From Thiodiazotropha sp050305635 (GTDB taxonomy: Bacteria > Pseudomonadota > Gammaproteobacteria > Chromatiales > Chromatiaceae): a DNA stretch of 64,000 nt. The DNA lies in contig JBNLFS010000065.1 in NCBI GenBank assembly GCA_050305635.1, positions 55,801-119,800 of the forward strand. The letters are read 5' to 3'. The notes under the pieces were generated by a model. That model did not search any database and had not been told where the DNA came from. It was given only the letters and a program-made list of their open reading frames with translations. Position numbers and translations under genes: made by a program. Below, in pieces: positions 57,411 through 64,000 of this stretch (position 1 is the first letter of the stretch; each line of letters opens with the position of its first letter).

Positions 57411-59144
57411 GTGACTGAACCGAATGAGTTCTTTACGACACCTGAGATCAGCGCGCACCTGGACCTGATTCGTCACCTGATCGAAAACAGCGAGCTGGTG
57501 CCTCTGGTCAGGGGTGCGTCAGGGAGCGGCAAATCCCTGCTGGCCTCGAAGCTGCAGCAGAGCGCCCCCGACGACTGGGTGGTGTGCCATTTCTCGGCCG
57601 ACCCGACACTGCAACCGGAACGTCTGCTGGCCTTTATCGCCCGGTGTAACGGCTTACCGGACATTGCCGGGGATCTGCTACAACGCTTGGTGGCCCGCTT
57701 CGAGGTCATGCGCAAGCGCGGACGTATTCCCGTGGTCCTGGTAGACGATGCTCAGATGTTGCCACCGACCAGTCTGATGACCCTCCTGCGGCTCTTCGAG
57801 CGCCAGTTGGACGGGGTGCGGCTGGTGAGCATCGTACTGTTCGCCAACGAACAGATCGATCACCTGCTGGCCACCCCTCAACTTCAGGTGATGTCACCTC
57901 AGGCAATCCAGGCGATTGATATGCCGGTGCTGACTCCCGGTCAGGCGAAGGATTTCATGCATTTTGTCCTCAGGGGCGAGGGATTGTCCGAGCATTTTGC
58001 CCTGGACGACGCCAAACTCGCCCGGGTCTTCAAAGAGACCGGCGGTGTGCCCGGGCCGCTGGCAACCGAGATACTCAATGATGTGGGGCGAAAGGGCGAC
58101 ACCCAGGCCTCGATTTTCACCACTTACCGTCAACAGTTGATCATCTATGGCGCGCCTCTGTTGGTGGTCGTGGTGCTGTTGCTGCTGTTTCAGGGTGCCA
58201 TCAATAGCCTGTTTGAACCTGACGATACGCTTGCGACACAGCAACCGGTCCCGGCTGTAGTCCCGGAGGTATCGCCTGGTGAGCCGATCCGCCTGCCGCT
58301 TCCCGCAGAACAGGATACCCGCATTGCCGCGTTGCCCGTGGAAAAACCTCAACGACCGCCGGTATCCGCAGTAGTGCCGAATTCTCCAGTATCCGAGCCA
58401 GTGGCTCCTGGGTCTGTGAGTCCTGTGGCGAAGTCTGTGACGGATCCGGTGAGGGAGTCCAGCCTGGCCACTCGCGGTGCGTCAGAGGTTGCGGGTCCGT
58501 CTGAAACGGAGGCCGGGCCGGTCAAGGATATCGAAACTACTATGCCTGTTACGGCTCAGGTCTCGTCAGATGGGATTGCCGCCCCGCCTGAACTGGAGAC
58601 TGTGCACTCAGAAGCCGGGAGTGCTGATACCGCGGAGTCTATCGAGCCTGTGGAGGAGGAAAAAACCGCAGTCGTGGAACCGATCGTCATCGCGAAGCCA
58701 GCGGCAGCGGAACCCTCCGAGGCGAGGTTGGCGAAAACGGCTCCAACGAGCGAGCCGATTGTCGCTGAGGCGCCGGCCGCCCCGGCGGTAGCGACAGAGA
58801 AGGCCGCGGATGCTGGGGTGACAACCGCGCCGGTCTCAGTTCCGCCAGGAATGGGCGCGATTCAGGATGAGGCACGGGACTGGATCGCGGAGCAAGCGGC
58901 CAGCAACTACACGTTGCAACTGATTGCGGTTGAAAATATCGAGTCTTTACAACGCTTTATAAATTCTAATGGTCTCCATGGCCAGGTTCATACCCACAAG
59001 ACCTTGAGAAAGGGCGTGCCCTGGTATTCCCTGCTGTGGGGCAGTTTCGAAAGCCGTGAGCAGGCGTTGCAGGCGCAAAGCCAACTTCCCCAGGCGGTGC
59101 AGAAGGCCGGGGTTTGGGCGCGCAGCTTCGGATCGTTGCAGTGA
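57411..59144 (+). CDS. damX: AAA ATPase with C-terminal SPOR domain (DamX-like)
   Basis: Cell-division-associated membrane protein. The 577-aa product has an N-terminal ExeA-like AAA domain (about 1-225) with Walker A GASGSGKS (35-42) and Walker B VVLVDDAQ. One membrane helix follows (about 241-262), then a long disordered Pro/Glu/Ala/Val-rich periplasmic linker (about 270-480). A C-terminal SPOR domain (about 498-577, YTLQLIAVENIESLQRF) binds denuded peptidoglycan at the septum. Position after aroKB matches E. coli aroK-aroB-damX. GTG start. The intact Walker motifs suggest ATPase activity. Confidence 0.9.
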   Translation: MTEPNEFFTTPEISAHLDLIRHLIENSELVPLVRGASGSGKSLLASKLQQSAPDDWVVCHFSADPTLQPERLLAFIARCNGLPDIAGDLLQRLVARFEVMRKRGRIPVVLVDDAQMLPPTSLMTLLRLFERQLDGVRLVSIVLFANEQIDHLLATPQLQVMSPQAIQAIDMPVLTPGQAKDFMHFVLRGEGLSEHFALDDAKLARVFKETGGVPGPLATEILNDVGRKGDTQASIFTTYRQQLIIYGAPLLVVVVLLLLFQGAINSLFEPDDTLATQQPVPAVVPEVSPGEPIRLPLPAEQDTRIAALPVEKPQRPPVSAVVPNSPVSEPVAPGSVSPVAKSVTDPVRESSLATRGASEVAGPSETEAGPVKDIETTMPVTAQVSSDGIAAPPELETVHSEAGSADTAESIEPVEEEKTAVVEPIVIAKPAAAEPSEARLAKTAPTSEPIVAEAPAAPAVATEKAADAGVTTAPVSVPPGMGAIQDEARDWIAEQAASNYTLQLIAVENIESLQRFINSNGLHGQVHTHKTLRKGVPWYSLLWGSFESREQALQAQSQLPQAVQKAGVWARSFGSLQ

Positions 59145-59368
59145 GTCGTGACGGGAGCGGGGCGGGAGTGCGGCTAATATTGATAAATTCAATGGGATCG
59201 AAAGGGTTGTCTGCTTCACTGGCTTGAGAGTTAATTCTCAAGTATCCTACCATGTTCTGTGATTCGTGCGGCCTTGAGCGCCGCCGATAATTCCTAGATT
59301 TCAGGTTATTGTCATGACCTTCGGCAGGGTAGGTATCCGGCTGGGGCGGGCAAAATGAGGTTTGTGAA

Positions 59369-64000
<4,632 letters not shown>

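Overview
The window reads as the chromosome of a free-living or symbiotic gammaproteobacterium, most plausibly a Chromatiales-type (sulfur-oxidiser-like) lineage. The block mrcA-pilMNOPQ-aroK-aroB-(AAA/SPOR damX-like)-gltB is a classic gammaproteobacterial order. A PPi/mixed-substrate-type phosphofructokinase, a class II citrate synthase, di-haem cytochrome c peroxidase and rubrerythrin fit a microaerophilic, autotrophy-capable organism. Coding sequence looks GC-rich (about 60%); AT-richer pockets lie at about 300-1440 and 43420-43690. I saw no rRNA, tRNA, CRISPR array, prophage or intact transposase. Lineage is inference from gene content only.

Layout. 1-6730: acyltransferase-3 (cut by the left edge), CynT-like beta-carbonic anhydrase, small hypotheticals, a cold-shock/DUF1294 protein, NDH-2 and a decayed Bcr-type transporter. 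6888-13837: isochorismatase-like hydrolase and a proteostasis group (HtrA protease with two PDZ domains, CbpA-CbpM co-chaperone pair, two GNATs, DegS-like protease). 13963-17034: zinc-uptake operon znuACB-zur behind a Zur-like operator. 17110-18218: Xre/RES toxin-antitoxin pair. 18299-19921: envelope lipoproteins (DUF4398, OmpA). 19969-24857: an iron/peroxide island (DUF3501, encapsulated-ferritin-like protein without encapsulin, GlpC-like Fe-S protein, rubrerythrin, Irr-like Fur regulator, di-haem cytochrome c peroxidase). 24937-36489: glk, uvrD, an orphan TRAP binding protein, hemW, a GAF-PAS-GGDEF-EAL protein, an H-NS-like protein, rpmE and a thermonuclease. 36609-47660: phosphofructokinase, dienelactone hydrolase, sucCD-ppk2, a KamA-like radical SAM enzyme, gltA. 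47947-64000: mrcA, type IV pilus assembly genes, aroKB, damX-like and gltB (running off the right edge).

The most interesting system is 20-25 kb. The regulator there has a His-rich Irr-type motif and no cysteine, and a perfect 7-3-7 inverted repeat TTTAGAA-TAG-TTCTAAA, the form known as the Irr box (ICE) in Alphaproteobacteria, lies upstream of rubrerythrin. Two overlapping degenerate copies precede the cytochrome c peroxidase. Together they suggest an Irr-like peroxide/iron regulon in a gammaproteobacterium, with a ferroxidase of the encapsulin-cargo family whose cargo tag and shell are missing here.

Non-coding structure is also notable: five REP elements with GTAG heads, a 107-bp MITE-like palindrome with 13-bp terminal inverted repeats and remnants elsewhere, and a 448-bp intergenic mosaic bounded by exact 33-bp and 23-bp inverted repeats before hemW. 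All functional calls come from reading motifs; no database search was possible.
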